From Polychytrium aggregatum (Eukaryota > Chytridiomycota > Chytridiomycetes > Polychytriales), in the NCBI RefSeq assembly GCF_025602895.1, contig NW_026516215.1, positions 744,001-808,000 of the forward strand: DNA of 64,000 bases, read 5' to 3'. A program made the position numbers and the translations under genes. Numbering within the stretch: the stretch's first letter is position 1; each line of letters opens with the position of its first letter. Below are positions 45,441 through 55,253 of the stretch, piece by piece. The notes beneath the pieces were generated by a model. The model made no database searches. It saw only the letters and a program-made list of their open reading frames with translations, and was not told the origin of the DNA.

Positions 45441-46425
45441 CGCTGGGGCTGTGAAGTTGCTGGGAGGAGACTTGGTGAACGGAGCAAGACCGCGAGGGCG
45501 GGAGTCAAGACCACAGGAACAGACAGGAACTGGCGACGGCGGCGGCGACGGGGAGGGGGCGGGAGCGAAGCCACAAATAAATAGAAGCAGAGCCGGGAAA
45601 GGGAGAGTGATCCCCTCGAGTCGAAGCCGGCCAAGGACAATGAAGGGGATGCGAAAAAGGGCAAAGCGGCCCAGTCCAGAGAGCAGGCCGTTAATGGGCG
45701 TGGGTTCGTGCGTTCTGGGCAGGTGCAACCGAGGCGACGAGCGGACGGGCGAGCGGCAGGAGAGCGCCTTCTGCGATGGCGGAAGCGGCGCTGAGGGCGA
45801 GCGAGGCGAAGGGGGGAGTAGCCAGGAGCAGGAGGAGCACCACTCGAGGCCGATCGGATTCCAGATGTTGGACGAGCGAGAATCCAGCGGCCGATTTGGA
45901 CTGTCGAGCGGGTGCGCATGGACAGCCGGCCTGTGGTTTCAGCAGAAGCGGCCGAGCAAGTTTTGTCGGTGCCGCTCCTGTGCTGCGACGAAGGGGACAA
46001 GGCGGGTGTACCATGAGCGAGCTGAAGGCCAAGTGTTTGGCGAACTGCGAACTGCGGGAGAAGTGTTGGCGAACTGTGGGCAAACTGTGGGCGACTGAAT
46101 CGCATTGCGGCTGTCGCTTGCACCTTGGCGATAGTGGCTCGCGGATGTGTTCCTGCAGCCCAGCCGATCAAGGCAATCGACATGTCCTCCACCATCGCGC
46201 CAGCTTTGGAAACTCAATTGGGACTGCGCCGAGCGCCGAGGGGGGTGGGCGACTGGTCGGGCCGCGCACAGTCCTTGGCTGAGCGCGTTGCTGCGCGCCC
46301 TTGGGCTGGGGTCATGTGTGCTGGCTGGGCGCCTTGGATCGTCCAGCTGCCCAGGGCGGCCGTGTGTCCGAGACTGTGCCAGGCGCCTTGCTGTGTTTGA
46401 GATGGCTGGTTGTGCTGAAGCTGCA

Positions 46426-46493
46426 TGCAGATGCAGATCCAGATGCAGATCCAGATCCAGATCCAGATCCAGATCCAGATGCAGATGCAGATG
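46426..46493. repeat. Hexamer repeat CAGATC/CAGATG
   Basis: About eleven hexamers alternating CAGATG and CAGATC in the gene-poor region. Confidence 0.88.
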
Positions 46494-49400
46494 TGAAACG
46501 CCCATCCACCACCGCACCAGACGCAGCACCAGAGGCAGCGCCAGAGACAGGCTCTGCAGACATCGGTCGCTGTCGCAGACGCAAATCGCCTAAACCAACA
46601 AAGGGCCTCCCCCTGCCACGCACAGCGTCATGTGGTGCAGGGCCGCCGCCGGAATACCAACCAGCGATCGGCCACGGGGCAGCGTTAAGGGGAGAGGGCG
46701 GTCTGTACTCGGCCTGCTGAACCGGTGCGGTGGTGGCGGGGGAGGGACAGACAAGCAAGGGGGGACCGCCTTGGCCAGGCCGCGGCAGCCCTGGCGGTCG
46801 TCATGGGAGCGGCCCCAGGCCATGCGCTTGCTGGGCTGTGGAGTGTATGGACGAGGCCATGTGCAGAGAAGACTTGGGAAGTCAAATGTGGGGAACGGTC
46901 CTATCGCGAGCGATGGAGATGGAGATGATGCTGGGCAAGACATGGCCGAGGCATAGTCAAGGCATAGTCAAGGCACGGCGAAGCACGGCCGAGGCATGGC
47001 CAAGTAACCAGCGAGGCATGGCCGAGACATGCGAGTACCATCAAGACGCAGCGGCCCGCCGGTCAAGCCAAAGGTCAAAGGTCATCCGGGCGCACACCCG
47101 CTGTGCACATGGCAAACGAGAAAGGTCCCCGACACATGGGATCGGCTGCGGTCTTGCCTGGCTCGCCAGCGTCGCCCGCCTGTCCCCTTGGCCAGCAAGG
47201 GAGATGATCATGACGGCGGGCCTCGGAACAAAAAGGGTCCTGGGCGAATCACACAATCAGGCGATATCTAACGACGAGACGAGGATCAAGAGATGTGCCT
47301 GCGAGATAGGGCGTCCGCGCTGCATTGGCCGCGCTCGCATGGAACTGCACCAAGCAAAATCGTCATGGCCGGACCCGATCCGCACGGCCATGGCCTCTGT
47401 GTTTGGCCGGGACTGTTCTGGCGGGCTTGCCTGCATCGCTGTCCGTGGGAGCCTGGACATTTCATTTGGTGGCAGAGACAGCTCGAGGCCAAGGACAGTG
47501 CCATCGGCGCGAAACAGGCGAGAGCGGGCGCGGCCTCGATGTTGGTGTGGTGTGGTGTTGGTGTTGGTGTGGTATCGATGTTGATGTTGATGGAAAGCGA
47601 GTCGGAAGTGTTCAGCAGCACAAAGCACCACACAAGCAGCACCAGCAGGACATGCAGCACATGCAGCGCAACTCGACAACTCGGCCCGGCTCGAGACAAG
47701 ATCGCCACGGATCCCCAGGACATCGTTTTGGCGCCGGCTCGCTCGGCTCCACTGCGGTCGCGACGCACCAACCGCCTGTGCATCCCTTTTTTCTGCCGGG
47801 CTGCTGCGTGGACATGTCTCTTGCTCTCGTGGGAGGGGGTCGGGCTTGCCCTGCTGGCGATGCCCGATGATGCCCGACGATGCTCGGCGATGCTTGGAAA
47901 TGCTCGGCCTTGGCAGACATGGATGGGCCAGGCTCGGGACCACACCAATCGGCGCGGACGAGCGGCGGGTCTGCTGAGTGGTGGGAGAGCGCCATGCAAC
48001 GGCACTGCGGCCCGGGGACTGCCTGGCTGGCCAGAGACCATGGCAGGACGACAGGGCAGCCGGGCCGATACCCCCCAGGGCAGAGCATCTCGTCGCCCCG
48101 AGACGGCATTCAGCACCGATGTGATATCTGGCGCTTGCCACCGCACCGGCGTGATATATCTGGCGCTTGCCGTTGCCCAAGATGCCCTCGCGGCTGCTTG
48201 TGGGTCCGAGTCCCACCTCGGCTCGTCTGTCCAGCCACACAGCTGATCCTGCCAGCCAGCCACCGAGGCACTTGCAGCGCAGTGGCAACACCAAGCCGTA
48301 CCTGAGATTGGTACGACCGTGCAAACGGGAAAGGCGGCTGCTGCGCTTTCGATGAGGGCGAGCCCATGGCCAGCGACAGGAGGTGGCAACACAGGCGCGA
48401 GGCGGAATGGACATGCCCTGCCCCCTCCTGTTCGAGGGGACGGGCGAGTGATACCCTCCGCGCATATGCCCTGCACGAACGGGTGGCCATGGAGATTCGC
48501 ATGAGGCGGATCGAGGCGGATCGAGGCCGGTCGAGGCCGGTCGAGTTGCATGCGCATCTGTCTGCGGGTCTGCTGGTCTGGCCATATGCCGACGATCGCA
48601 CCAGCGACGGCCTGCATGCCCACCACGAATGCCGCCTGACAATCGCGCGTGGCACCTCGCTGTTGCATGTGGTTGCGTTCCAGCCGCCTGTTCTCCCTGG
48701 CCGCCTGCACCGCCGGCTCATCAGCACGAAAGGCCCCACCAACACAATCACCAGGTCGTCTGGGCAGTGTCTTTCTCGTTTGCCCGCCTCATATGGGTTG
48801 TGTGCAGCCCCACACGGGCCTTGCGTCTTGCGACAACGCCGATACCGCTCGGCAGTCTCCAGAGCATGTCGATCCACCCCCAGGCCCACTGTCGCCGTTG
48901 GCGGTGTTGTTGCGAACGAGGGCAGGCCGTGGACGACGAAGCCAACGGCGACCAGCACGGACCACGCAGACAACGACATGCTGGACATGCATGACATGCA
49001 ACACGCAGGACATGGATGGTATGCCTTGGCACATTCGCCAATGGCTCCGGCAACTCGCCAGCGCCGCCAAAGACGGACTGAACTAGTCGCGGCTGAGCCA
49101 GTGACACCAACGGCACCAAAAGCGCCGTCGACCGCCGCGATTGGTGTGCTGGCGACCCTGCAATCGCCGCTGTGCTACGGCCCCGGCACTGCTCCGCTGC
49201 TTGGCCGTCGCTTGTTCTGGCGGTGACGGCTCTGTGGGCTGCGTGCGGGCTGCGTGCCGGCTGTGGCTGTGAGCGGCCGCGGGGACTGCATTAGCGTGGG
49301 CGGCCCACGCGGGACGCCCACGCGACGGCGCACCACTCGCCGCCTTCCCCTCCCTGGCCGCAGATGCAGTGGCAGTCCAAGCTGCACATTCAACTGGTGC

Positions 49401-49815
49401 AGCCCCGTCCGGTCCCGTCCACTCCAGTTCAGTCTCGTCCACTCCAGTCTTCTCTTGTCCAGCCAGCCGACAACATCACTTCCAACAACAGCGGCTCCAA
49501 CAGATTCAACGGCCGATCCAGCCGCAGATCCATCGAGTGCCCACCCCACCCAAAAGAAAGAAAGGCATTTGCGGGTGGTGCACCGCTCGCCGCTATGTCT
49601 TCCCGTCGCCCACCCGCGCTTCCCCTGCCGACCACCCAAATAAATTCTCCTGCTCCTCCTGGGGGTCGGGAGGAAAGCAAGTTGCCGTCTACCCGCCTGT
49701 CTGTCCACACGGTCTTCTGTCTTGGTCCTGGCCCTCTTCCTCACCGATTGTCTCCCAGCCAACCCAAGCACCCGGCTCCGTTGACAGCTGCAGCCCCGTT
49801 CTGTCCTGCTCTGTC

Positions 49816-49884
49816 ATATCTATATCCATATCTATCCATATCCATATCTATACCTATATCTATACCTATATCCAACCTATATCC
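49816..49884. repeat. AT-rich TATATC/CTATAT repeat before a start codon
   Basis: Degenerate TATCCATATC/TATACCTATA units ending about 9 bp before the ATG at 49893. In this GC-rich DNA it is a striking AT island and may form the core promoter or 5' leader of the Ser/Thr/Pro-rich gene. Confidence 0.75.
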
Positions 49885-49892
49885 AGCCCGCC

Positions 49893-50789
49893 ATGAGTCT
49901 GCCGGGAAACAAAGCCATGCTCGACGATGATTTCGGCCAGCTTTACTCGCTCATCGGCAATCCAAAGCCCAAGGTGCCCTTGGATCTGGACCTCCTCCAG
50001 ATCACAAAGACCCCGACCGCCGAATCCATCCGCTCTGTGCACACCGATCTTTCGACTTCCACCAGCTGCTCGACCGAAGCCACTTCGCCGACGCACACCA
50101 TCCCGCCGACGCACCCCACCATCTCGATCGTCATCCCTACAAGCACCACGTCCTCGGGTCCGTCCACCCCCTTCACCTTTGTCATGCGAACTCTCCCTTT
50201 AAAGACCCCGGTCGAAGCCGAAACGCCCAACCCCTTTAGTGGCCCCATACCTTCAACACCCGTCGCTCCCGTCAATAGCGCAGGAGCCTCACCCGCCATC
50301 GCCTCGACAACTTTCGAGACCAAAACCGCCTTGCTGCCATCGTCCGCCAGCGTTCGTAGCAGCATGCGTCCGGTGGATGGCTTTATGGAGCCCTCGGCGT
50401 CGCTCGGGTCGACAGTGCGGTCGCCTCCAGCGCAGGCCTCCTTGCCTATTGCCCCTCCGCGCAAGTCCCTCGATATCCCGCCTCCGCGCAAGTCCTTTGA
50501 TGTCTCGGGCTCGTATCAGCCTGACGGCTTTGGCTCGCGCACCATCTACCGACGCCATCCGACCCCCAGCATCGTCAGCATTGACCACGGCCCCGCCTCG
50601 GCGCCAATCTTGGCTCCGCAAACGTCCCAGCCGTCACCGTATACCCGAGTTGGTGTTTCGCTTGATCTGCCACGGAACGCTCCCGAGAACACGGAGGCCG
50701 CCGCCGCCAACGTCAAGCACGATCCCACGCGAGTTCCTCTCAAGAATGTCTTGGGAACCATGAGCGTCCGGCTCCTCCAAGGCCGTTGA
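49893..50789 (+). CDS. Ser/Thr/Pro-rich protein of unknown function
   Basis: A single-exon gene of 298 residues that I do not recognise. After MSLPGNKAMLDDDFGQLYSL the protein is dominated by Ser, Thr, Pro and Ala, with a duplicated motif APPRKSLDI / PPPRKSFDV at about 190-205 and a more ordered C-terminus (VPLKNVLGTMSVRLLQGR). There is no signal peptide, membrane helix or cysteine cluster, so a cell-wall role is unlikely and a disordered regulatory or scaffold protein is more plausible. C-rich third positions and a start directly after an AT-rich island support it as real. The PRKS motifs look like basophilic kinase sites. Confidence 0.65.
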   Translation: MSLPGNKAMLDDDFGQLYSLIGNPKPKVPLDLDLLQITKTPTAESIRSVHTDLSTSTSCSTEATSPTHTIPPTHPTISIVIPTSTTSSGPSTPFTFVMRTLPLKTPVEAETPNPFSGPIPSTPVAPVNSAGASPAIASTTFETKTALLPSSASVRSSMRPVDGFMEPSASLGSTVRSPPAQASLPIAPPRKSLDIPPPRKSFDVSGSYQPDGFGSRTIYRRHPTPSIVSIDHGPASAPILAPQTSQPSPYTRVGVSLDLPRNAPENTEAAAANVKHDPTRVPLKNVLGTMSVRLLQGR

Positions 50790-51375
50790 TTGCCCGCTGC
50801 GCTTCCTCGCTGGCACCGGCACTGGCACAGGTACTGGCATTGCGTCGGCTCTGTGCCCCTGCGCCTCCTGCCTCCTGCCTCTTTCCACCTATTCCGCCCG
50901 CTACCGGTCGCAGTGCACACCTTGCGCTGCCCAAAAACCTATTTATTCGACTCGGCCATCAGAAGCAAAGCAAAGTAAACCCAATCCCAAGCATGCCATC
51001 CCCTCGCTTCGGATGACTGTGGGCGGCTCTGCAACCTCGTCGAGGCTCTCCGCAACACTGCTGCCTATCTTATCCTATCCTCCGCTCTGATGTCGCCGTC
51101 TTCTGTTGTCGCAACGCCGCGGGCCTCATTGTCCTCTTGCTCTCTCGCTCCCTCTCCCTTCCGACTTTGGTTGTGGCTCGGCCCACCCTCCTCCGGATAG
51201 ATCCCGCCTCTTGGAATACTCCGTTTTGGCTCTAGTTTTCGTCCATGCTTTCCCTCTCTCTTCCCCCCCCCTCTCCTTTCATGTACATATCTATCTCTGA
51301 TTGAATGGATCTGCGGATCCCTATTTTTTTCTTGCCTTCTTTCTATTTTTTTTGTTGATTCCCCGCTTACAGGCG

Positions 51376-51630
51376 TTCCAATAAAAACGGGACACCACGG
51401 ATTTTGGTCGTTGGTGAATGTTATCACTCAATACATCGCGCGCTGGCCATGACCATTCAGTGATGTGTTTCTGGATCTGAATCAAGGGCACTATCTCGTT
51501 CAGATGGATCCCTGCAAGCGAATGGCACCACCCAGGCGATTCAAGCCACTCGATCTCCGGGTGTGCTCACAGTTCCGGGAAGCCAAGCGACTCGAGAAGG
51601 TCGAGCATCTTGATATTGATACACCATGGA
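51376..51630 (+). mobile_element. Dispersed repeat, copy A
   Basis: The most intact copy of a repeat found inverted at 27196-27426 and in diverged form near 30005-30115. It begins CCAATAAAAACGGGAC and carries an open frame continuing to 51731, with PCKRMAPPRR, LDLRVCSQ and REAKRLEKVEHLDI. No transposase, reverse transcriptase or terminal repeats are visible. Confidence 0.65.
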
Positions 51631-51799
51631 GCAGTCCAGAGGGCGAGGGAATACACCACACAAAGAGATTGCCAGCCAGGACGGGAAACAATCGCATGAC
51701 TTGCCCACTGGAGCCTATGGAAGTTCAGTAGGCAGCGGGCCTCTGATGCCAGAAAGTGACTGCCCCGTTTCTTTCCGGATTGACAGTATCGTGCCCACA

Positions 51800-51840
51800 C
51801 CAGACCAGACCAGACCAGACCAGACCAGGCCAGGCCAGAC
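51800..51840. repeat. CAGAC pentamer repeat
   Basis: Eight CAGAC/CAGGC units ending about 30 bp past the stop of the PH-like gene, within its presumed 3' UTR. It is the reverse complement of the pentamer at 30476-30510. Confidence 0.85.
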
Positions 51841-51869
51841 CGGGAGACTTCATCGAAGAAACATCAGTG

Positions 51870-52753
51870 TCACTCTGCCTTGGTGCGGGCCGATCGAGGC
51901 AGATGCAGCACATCGCGGACAACATGCATGAATTCCTCGGGGCGGCTCACGGAGAATCCCTTGCCGACGGTGCCGGTGTCGGTGCGGATGACAATCTGCC
52001 GCTCGGGAACGCTGCCCATCATTCGGCCCGAGTCCAGCGACAGGGCCCACCAAACGTCCGTCAGGGCCATGCCTGTGGGGATGGCCGATGGAAACCGCCA
52101 AGATCGATGCAATAAAGGAGAGTGCGAGCAGATCCACCGAGATGAGGCTGTCAGCATATCATATCCGCCAGCACCGCAGAAAGCAGGCAGGGTCCGCCTT
52201 TGCCATTCCGCGGACAGTTTGTTCCTCGGAACAACGCCGTACGATTTAACTTTCCGTCTGGCACGGCAATATCCTTGAGAGTCGACGTCAAACTCACCCC
52301 AGGTTTTGAAGCAAAAGTTGCCATAGCCGAGCTCGGCGGCATTGTCGAGCGAAGTGATGCTGGACAGCTTGACGACCTGTAAAATGAGCGAGCCGGTGAG
52401 GACTTTCTTTAGCCATCCACACCAGACCATCCATATCAGACCATCCGCACCAGGCCATCCGCACCAGACTATCCAGCCTGTCACAATTCGATGCACCCTA
52501 CCTTCGCGATGCCCAGGGGAAAGTAGTACACAAAGATCTTGATGTGCTCCCTTGTTACGACGCAGTAGCTATCCGAATACAAGATTTCCTTCAAGTCCTT
52601 GTCCTTGGAGTCCGCGGCAGTTCGGTGCCCAGACTCGTCGGAGGTCGACGGACGGGCTGCTGCTGTCGGATCGACCGACTGGAGGACGTCGGTGTGGTCC
52701 TTGCACTGTTTGTAGTCTGGGAGGGCCTCGAATTCCTTGGGGTTGCTGGACAT
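51870..52753 (-). CDS. Small PH-like domain protein, uncharacterised
   Basis: Three exons, 52753-52502, 52376-52298 and 52072-51870, giving 177 residues. After a charged N-terminus of about 60 residues, the sequence reads KEILYSDSYCVVTREHIKIF followed by VYYFPLG, then KLSSITSLDNAAELGYGNFC, WGGMALTDVWWALSLD, RQIVIRTDTGTVGKGFSVSR and a closing helix (PEEFMHVVRDVL). This alternation of strands ending in one helix is the pattern of bacterial-type PH-like folds found in small eukaryotic and prokaryotic proteins of unknown role, a resemblance I recognise from fold pattern and not from a named family. Phases 0 and 1 close exactly and the acceptors are CAG. Intron 1 contains CCATCC-ACACCAGA repeats. 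A cytosolic or membrane-associated protein is likely; function is unknown. Confidence 0.75.
52413..52479. repeat. Tandem repeat in PH-like gene intron 1
   Basis: Four to five degenerate units of about 13-14 bases (core CCATCCGCACCAGA) fill half of the 52377-52501 intron. Confidence 0.75.
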
Positions 52754-53621
52754 GAGGTGCAGAGACGAAGGAATGGGACGGAGGCTGTCTTGGAATGAGG
52801 GTGTTGGTGGGTTTGTTCGGTTTAGCTTGCCTTGGCTTGGGTTGGCTGGTGTCGGTGGACCCGTTCGCAAACGGACGGTTGTTATGCGGTGGTTCTTGGA
52901 TGCAGGCTCCGAGAGCAAGACGGCTGAATCGGTGACGAATGCAGCGAGATGCAGTGAGATGCAGTGAGGTGGGATGAGGTGGAATGCGATGGGATGGGCA
53001 GATGGCGGGGCACCGGACCCTCGCTTTGGGGAGTCCCAAACGGGGCACTTGCGGATTGGCCGGTATTCCGAGATTCGGGCTTGCTTCGGGGAGCTCACCA
53101 GGTCTGCTTACAAGAACATTCTGGCCGGGGCCTGAATCAGCTCGGCCGATCGAACTCTTGCCGAAATCCGCCAAGAAAACCAGCCATCTCAGTTCGGGGA
53201 TGCGGGAAAGGAAGGGCAAAAGCGCAAGTGCGGCTGTTGTTGAGGTCAACCAGGGACCACAATGAACAAGCACTTGAACGGTGTTTGCCTGCCCTCCTCC
53301 ATATATCCGGCCACGATGCATTGCGATCAGCCCCGCTTTCGACCGCCTGATCGAATGTGCCGACGGATGTTGTCCGGAACCCACCTCTCCTCTCGCCGTC
53401 ACGAGCGGCGACAACGTGCAGGGGGGACACACCAATGAGACAACACAATATTCTGGGCTGCAGCGACTGTATTCACATAGATGTCGCAGCACCGGGAGCA
53501 CGAGCGATATGATGGAGCATGACGAGGACCAAAGCGCGGATACAAGACAGAAGAAGCGGGTCGAGGCAATCAAAGACCTCGACTCCGAACACAAAGAGAA
53601 GGAAGGTATCTGTCATTTCCC
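52754..53621. other. Intergenic region
   Basis: About 870 bp upstream of the PH-like gene and downstream of the PRL phosphatase, both on the minus strand. Contains GCAGTGAGATG/GGGATGAGGTGG direct repeats at 52935-53000. A long minus-strand open frame here is an upstream extension of the PH-like exon 1. Confidence 0.5.
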
Positions 53622-54390
53622 TCAGGCAACCACAACAGGCGACTTCTTCTGGAAGACCTTGTTGGTGGGAAGGGCTGCCTTCCACTTGCCAAAGAGAGCC
53701 TTGACGCCGACGCTCTTCTTGGCGCAACGGACAACATAGTCGTCGGTCAGATAGCGGCACTGCACCGAGTTGAGGGCGCCGCGACGAGCCTTGCGGACAG
53801 CCTCGACGGCCTCGATGCGGTCCATGCCGGCCTCGATCAAGGCAATGCAGACCATGACGGGGGCACGGCCGAGGCCGGCGATGCAGTGGACGGCAACGGA
53901 GTGATTGGGCTCGCCGAGGGTGTCGTCGCCAAGGGCGCCAAACTGGGCAGTGCAGAGGCCCAGGAACGAGCCGATGATTTCATCCGAGGGGATGCCACCA
54001 TCGGGGACAAACAGATCGTGGACGGCGATGCCATGCGCGGCGACAGCCTCGTCGCTGTACGTCGATTCGCAGAGTCGCACAACGGCCTTGACGTTGCGAG
54101 CCTGGAGCTCCTGGAAAACGGCAGACACGAGCCGGGATAAGCATCGGGAGCATCGGGAGCATCGGAAGCATCGAGAGCAAGACAGTTCCTGTCTGGCGGG
54201 GCGCACTCCTCGCTGATGCGGCAGCAGGAGCAACAGAACCACCTCCAGACCAAACTCTCACGAGGGTAGAAGCAGTTCCAAGGCTCACCGTGATATAGGC
54301 ATCGCAGTTGCGGCTGGTGGGGCAGTCCATGATGATGAAGCTCAGGTTCTTGTACTTGACAACCGAGAAGATTCCGACAGAGCGGGTCAT
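53622..54390 (-). CDS. PRL-type dual-specificity phosphatase (PTP4A family)
   Basis: Two exons, 54390-54289 and 54110-53622, giving 196 residues. The N-terminal strand YKNLSFIIMDCPTSRNCDAY matches the conserved start of PRL phosphatases. ARNVKAVVRLCESTY follows, then DLFVPDGGIP with the likely general acid D71. The P-loop is HCIAGLGRAP (C110, R116), with the Ala after Arg typical of PRLs (most PTPs have Ser or Thr). ALIEAGMDRIEAVEAVRKAR and RGALNSVQCRYL follow. PRLs dephosphorylate proteins or lipids and bind CNNM magnesium transporters in animals. Animal PRLs end in a prenylated CaaX box; this protein ends KKSPVVVA without one, although a basic run precedes the end. The intron holds a 9-base repeat. 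The C-terminus is about 20-25 residues longer than usual. Confidence 0.9.
54141..54178. repeat. 9-base tandem repeat in the PRL intron
   Basis: Four GCATCGGGA-type units about 30 bases before the 3' splice site of the 54111-54288 intron. Confidence 0.8.
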
Positions 54391-55253
54391 TTTCGCCGTT
54401 TGATGAGACGAGATGGGCCAAGGGAAAGGAGGGGTTGTGTGTCGTTGGGCCGGACGGAGGCGTGCCTTGCGGGAAGGAGGGAGAGGCGAGAGCTTCGAAG
54501 ACGAAGAGATTCAATATCGAGTGTTGCTTGCGAGGAAGGCCGATTCACCCAGGGTCAAGATCCGTTCCAAAGGACAGAAGAACAGTGGCCATCTAACGGA
54601 GCGCGGGTGTTGGGGATGCGGGCTGAGGTCGAGCCTGGAGAGGGTCGAGGGCAGAGGCAGAAGATGCGATGGAGACGAAGCAGCCCAGCGACGACCAACG
54701 CCCGAATTTATAGACGGATCGAGAACGAAGAAGAAAAAAAATCGGAAGGCGATGCAGACGCCAGAGTGGTTTCGCCTTGCCGACTCGTGCGACAGAGAAG
54801 TGGTTCGCCCCCCAATCGGGAAGGATTGAGGCGGCTCGGGGCCCCAAGCCACGCCTAAAAATGGAAGCTTTTTTTTTCTCTCTCTTCACGGGGGCGGTCA
54901 TGGGTGCCGCCACGCGCGCCAACAGCGGCCGCACGAACCAGTTCTGGCAAGGCGGGTTGGGCACGCGGCTGCCCCGCCGCAGGTCATGGGGCCCGCAGAG
55001 TGGTTCTGGAATGCGCCAGGGCCACCAGCGGGATACCCTGGCTGCGGCTGTGCTCTGGGTACCCCGATGCACATCCACGCCGCTGCACGACGATGCTGCT
55101 GGCGAGGCAGCTCCTCTCCATTGACACCGCGCATATAGGATGAGTCCGCAGTCTCGCGGCGCAGCGTTGCCGGTATCCAGAGTGCCGTCGGTTGCTGGTG
55201 TTCTGACACATTTGTGTATTGAGAGACAAGAAACGGCCATCCGGCTCGCATCT
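54391..55253. other. Intergenic region
   Basis: About 860 bp between the PRL start and the Rpn13 stop. Contains A9 and T9 tracts near 54735 and 54870. No gene is supported. Confidence 0.5.

Larger units (their letters stand above)
45441..49892. other. Gene-poor region, about 4.4 kb
   Basis: The largest stretch without a supported gene. Long overlapping open frames exist on both strands (for example several hundred codons at 47257-48710), but none shows motifs, splice structure or coding third-position bias. The DNA is rich in degenerate short direct repeats: GATATCTGGCGCTTGCC occurs twice near 48125-48170, CATGGCCGAGG/GGCATAGTCAA units at 46940-47030, and GATGTTGGTGT-type units near 47540-47590. 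Residual unseen exons cannot be excluded. Confidence 0.5.
50790..51869. other. Intergenic region carrying the best copy of the dispersed repeat
   Basis: Between the Ser/Thr/Pro-rich gene (+) and the PH-like gene (-), which converge. A C/T-rich stretch at 51140-51360 with a T8 tract leads into the dispersed element at 51376-51630; a CAGAC pentamer run follows at 51800-51840. Confidence 0.55.

Noticed and set aside
44716-46195. A 1063-codon frame extending the PH-domain protein through its intron and upstream DNA.
   Set aside because: The frame change needed to reach the conserved-looking Ser/Gln-rich exon 1 is made by an in-phase GT-AG intron; the extension contains a tandem repeat and no motif.
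47257-48710. Two overlapping minus-strand frames of over 460 codons and a 317-codon plus-strand frame.
   Set aside because: Mutually overlapping, no recognisable domains, and an amino-acid composition that simply reflects GC-rich DNA.
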